From assembly GCF_003419895.1 (NCBI RefSeq), contig NZ_QPMM01000016.1:1-64000 (forward strand): DNA of 64,000 nt. The letters run 5' to 3'. Below are positions 62,317 through 64,000 of this stretch, piece by piece (within the stretch, counting starts at the first letter, position 1; each line of letters starts with the position of its first letter). The translations under genes and the position numbers were made by a program. The notes under the pieces were generated by a model. The model did not search any database, was not told where the DNA came from, and saw nothing but the letters and a program-made list of their open reading frames with translations. This DNA comes from Chitinophaga silvatica. Lineage in GTDB: Bacteria; Bacteroidota; Bacteroidia; Chitinophagales; Chitinophagaceae.

Positions 62317-63639
62317 ATGAAGAACATACTGTTGTTTGGCGCCGGAAAATCGGCCACAAGCCTTATCGACTATTTGTTAACAAATGCACCCCGACAAAAA
62401 TGGCATGTAACCGTGGCAGATCATGATCTTGCCCTGGTTAAATCCAAAATCGGAAAGTCTTATTATGCAACCGCTACGAGCTTCGATATTAAAGAACAAG
62501 ATGCCAGACAACAACTGATTCAGGAAACCGATTTAGTTATTTCACTACTTCCTCCACCCCTCCACATTTTTGTAGCAAAGGACTGCCTTCAGTTCAAAAA
62601 GAACTTACTCACCGCTTCCTACATAGATCCGGCAGTAAAAGCCTTACAGAAAGAAATTGAAGATGCAGGCATATTGTTCCTCTACGAAATGGGGCTCGAC
62701 CCGGGAATAGATCATATGTCGGCCATGAAGCTGATTCACTCCATTGAAAAGAAAGGAGGACAGATATTTTCCTTCAAATCTTACTGCGGTGGATTAATAT
62801 CTCCTGAGAACAACGATAATCCTTGGCAATATAAAGTTACCTGGAATGCCCGCAACATTGTACTCGCTGGCAATTCAGGAGCTATTTTTAAGGAAAAAGG
62901 TAAAGTGAAAGAAGTAGCTTATGATCAACTGTTTGATCATAACAAAACCATTCAAATTCCTGGATTAGGTAAGTTGGCTTACTATCCCAACAGGGATTCG
63001 ATGGGATATATGGAATCCTATAACCTGCACGACTTATCGACCTTCATGCGGGCAACACTCAGATTTCCAGACTTTTGTGAAGGCTGGAATGCATTGATAA
63101 AACTTGGCTTGACAGACGACAGCAAAAAAATCGATACAACCCAATTAACCTACAACAATTGGGCTGGTCAGCACGTTGATACTCATGAAAGCTCCCCCGA
63201 AGAAAATATGGCGCAGTATCTTGGCGTTAGCAGCAAATCTAAAGTTATCCGACAACTAAAATATCTGGGATTATTCAATACAGAAATCATAAATTTAGGT
63301 GAGCAAACAAATGCAGGCATCTTACAGAATCTGGTGGAACAAAAGTTAAAAATGGAACCCACCGATAAGGACATGGTAGTGATGATGCATGAACTTGAAT
63401 TCGAGCGGCGGAATATGGCTACCAGAATGCACAGTTATATGATTTGTTTGGGTGATGATAATGTGCATACGGCAATGGCTAAAACAGTTGGACTTCCACT
63501 GGGCATTATGGCCAAATTATTACTTCAGGAAAAAATTACGCTTAAAGGACTACATATACCGATTCTTCCAGAAATCTATAATCCGGTTCTGAAAGAATTA
63601 GAAGAATACGATATCAGGTTTGAAGAAAGCTTCGAGTAA
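62317..63639 (+). CDS. Saccharopine dehydrogenase family protein
   Basis: 440 aa. An N-terminal Rossmann fold (LLFGAGKSATSLIDYLL at about 4-20) precedes the catalytic Sacchrp_dh_C region (LFLYEMGLDPGIDHMSAMKLI near 126-146; FKSYCGGLISPENNDNPWQYK near 157-177). The C-terminus HLHIPILPEIYNPVLKELE-type closing is typical of the saccharopine reductase form. Possible roles: lysine breakdown or a related amine-oxidoreductase step. No lysine-pathway partner gene is next to it. No clear promoter upstream. Confidence 0.9.
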   Translation: MKNILLFGAGKSATSLIDYLLTNAPRQKWHVTVADHDLALVKSKIGKSYYATATSFDIKEQDARQQLIQETDLVISLLPPPLHIFVAKDCLQFKKNLLTASYIDPAVKALQKEIEDAGILFLYEMGLDPGIDHMSAMKLIHSIEKKGGQIFSFKSYCGGLISPENNDNPWQYKVTWNARNIVLAGNSGAIFKEKGKVKEVAYDQLFDHNKTIQIPGLGKLAYYPNRDSMGYMESYNLHDLSTFMRATLRFPDFCEGWNALIKLGLTDDSKKIDTTQLTYNNWAGQHVDTHESSPEENMAQYLGVSSKSKVIRQLKYLGLFNTEIINLGEQTNAGILQNLVEQKLKMEPTDKDMVVMMHELEFERRNMATRMHSYMICLGDDNVHTAMAKTVGLPLGIMAKLLLQEKITLKGLHIPILPEIYNPVLKELEEYDIRFEESFE

Positions 63640-63685
63640 GATATTCTTTCCTATGGTGGACTCTATCGGTAGAAGGATTTGTGAT

Positions 63686-63711
63686 ACCTCCCCTTTACGG
63701 GGAGGTTTTTT
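63686..63711 (+). terminator. Terminator after the saccharopine dehydrogenase gene
   Basis: ACCTCCCC / GGGGAGGT stem with a 5-base loop, then T7. It ends just before the convergent sirtuin stop codon at 63714. Confidence 0.92.
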
Positions 63712-63713
63712 AT

Positions 63714-64000
63714 TTACAGCAAAATATTCAATAGTTCCGCAACACCTTCTGTTGCCGGCTTTTCGATACGATGAATATTCGAATTACCGATGTAAGGAAT
63801 CTTTCTGTCTATTACATAAACCGGAACTACTTCGGTTACATAATTCAGCAAACTGGCTGCAGGATATACCTGTAAGGATGTACCCACCACCACAAATATA
63901 TCTGCCTGTAAAACATGCTTAAGGGCCAGTTCAATCATAGGAACAGCCTCACCGAACCAAACAATATGTGGCCTTAACTGGCCACCATCATCTGCCAGAT
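63714..64000 (-). CDS. Sir2-family NAD-dependent deacylase, cut by the window edge
   Basis: The C-terminal 95 or so residues of a sirtuin; the start lies beyond 64000. LRPHIVWFGEAVP and later ADIFVVVGTSLQVYPAASLLNYV are typical Sir2 segments (the IVWFGE motif and the GTSLxVxPA loop that holds NAD). It removes acyl groups from lysine, using NAD, and is cytoplasmic. The complete N-terminal half including the Gxxx-Sxx-SGIP motif is outside the window. It is convergent with the saccharopine gene. Confidence 0.9.
   Translation of the reverse strand, partial: LADDGGQLRPHIVWFGEAVPMIELALKHVLQADIFVVVGTSLQVYPAASLLNYVTEVVPVYVIDRKIPYIGNSNIHRIEKPATEGVAELLNILL

Overview
The window looks like a chromosomal piece of a Bacteroidota genome, most likely a Chitinophagaceae member close to Chitinophaga. 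The signs are promoters of the TTG-N18-TAnnTTTG type, very weak Shine-Dalgarno signals, TonB-receptor-like barrels with a CarboxypepD_reg N-terminus, a PCMD lipoprotein, LytTR regulation and bacilliredoxins. I see no rRNA, tRNA, CRISPR array, transposase, integrase or phage gene.

Layout. 1-516: tandem array of a 242-bp palindromic repeat. 523-5816: a four-gene minus-strand operon matching the decaprenyl-phosphoryl-arabinose route (UbiA-type phosphoribosyltransferase, DprE1-like oxidase, DprE2-like reductase, HAD phosphatase), with a divergent GT-C type membrane protein. 6125-7641: CGNR regulator and EamA exporter. 7906-13436: a trehalose/glucose block (fused OtsA-OtsB, GH15 hydrolase, glucokinase). 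13626-19142: an accessory, AT-rich patch holding a HEPN-domain protein, a zinc-ribbon protein of unknown role, small ORFs, gene relics and three tandem bacilliredoxin paralogues whose active site goes from CGC to CSC to CES. 19186-24113: a TolC/HlyD/MFS efflux operon with a divergent AraC-type regulator. 24171-33678: S10 peptidase, barrel and PCMD proteins, a FUSC-like protein, two PAP2 proteins, DinB, MarR, an ion channel and pncB. 33939-40698: zinc metallopeptidase, MDR oxidoreductase, FdhD plus a YdeP-type molybdoenzyme, a glycolipid-binding-like protein and a nitronate monooxygenase. 40738-52039: surface barrels, DUF1328, DUF695/RraB, thioesterase, ABC exporter, MgtC, and a DUF763-endonuclease V pair. 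53667-57678: a LytTR regulator and a hybrid histidine kinase flanked by two small secreted Lys/Ala-rich proteins. 57919-64000: TPR protein, gyrA, a saccharopine-dehydrogenase-family protein and a sirtuin cut by the window edge.

The most unusual features are non-coding. Long palindromic elements with CTCGCAAAGG-type ends lie at 1-516, 33698-33932 and 57741-57899, and an unrelated one lies at 10106-10386. The three with both neighbours in view sit exactly between convergent genes. Arm sequences differ between elements, but within each element the two arms stay complementary. The best protein-level candidates for new biology are the decaying bacilliredoxin array with its small neighbours, and the arabinose-type lipid-donor operon outside Actinobacteria.
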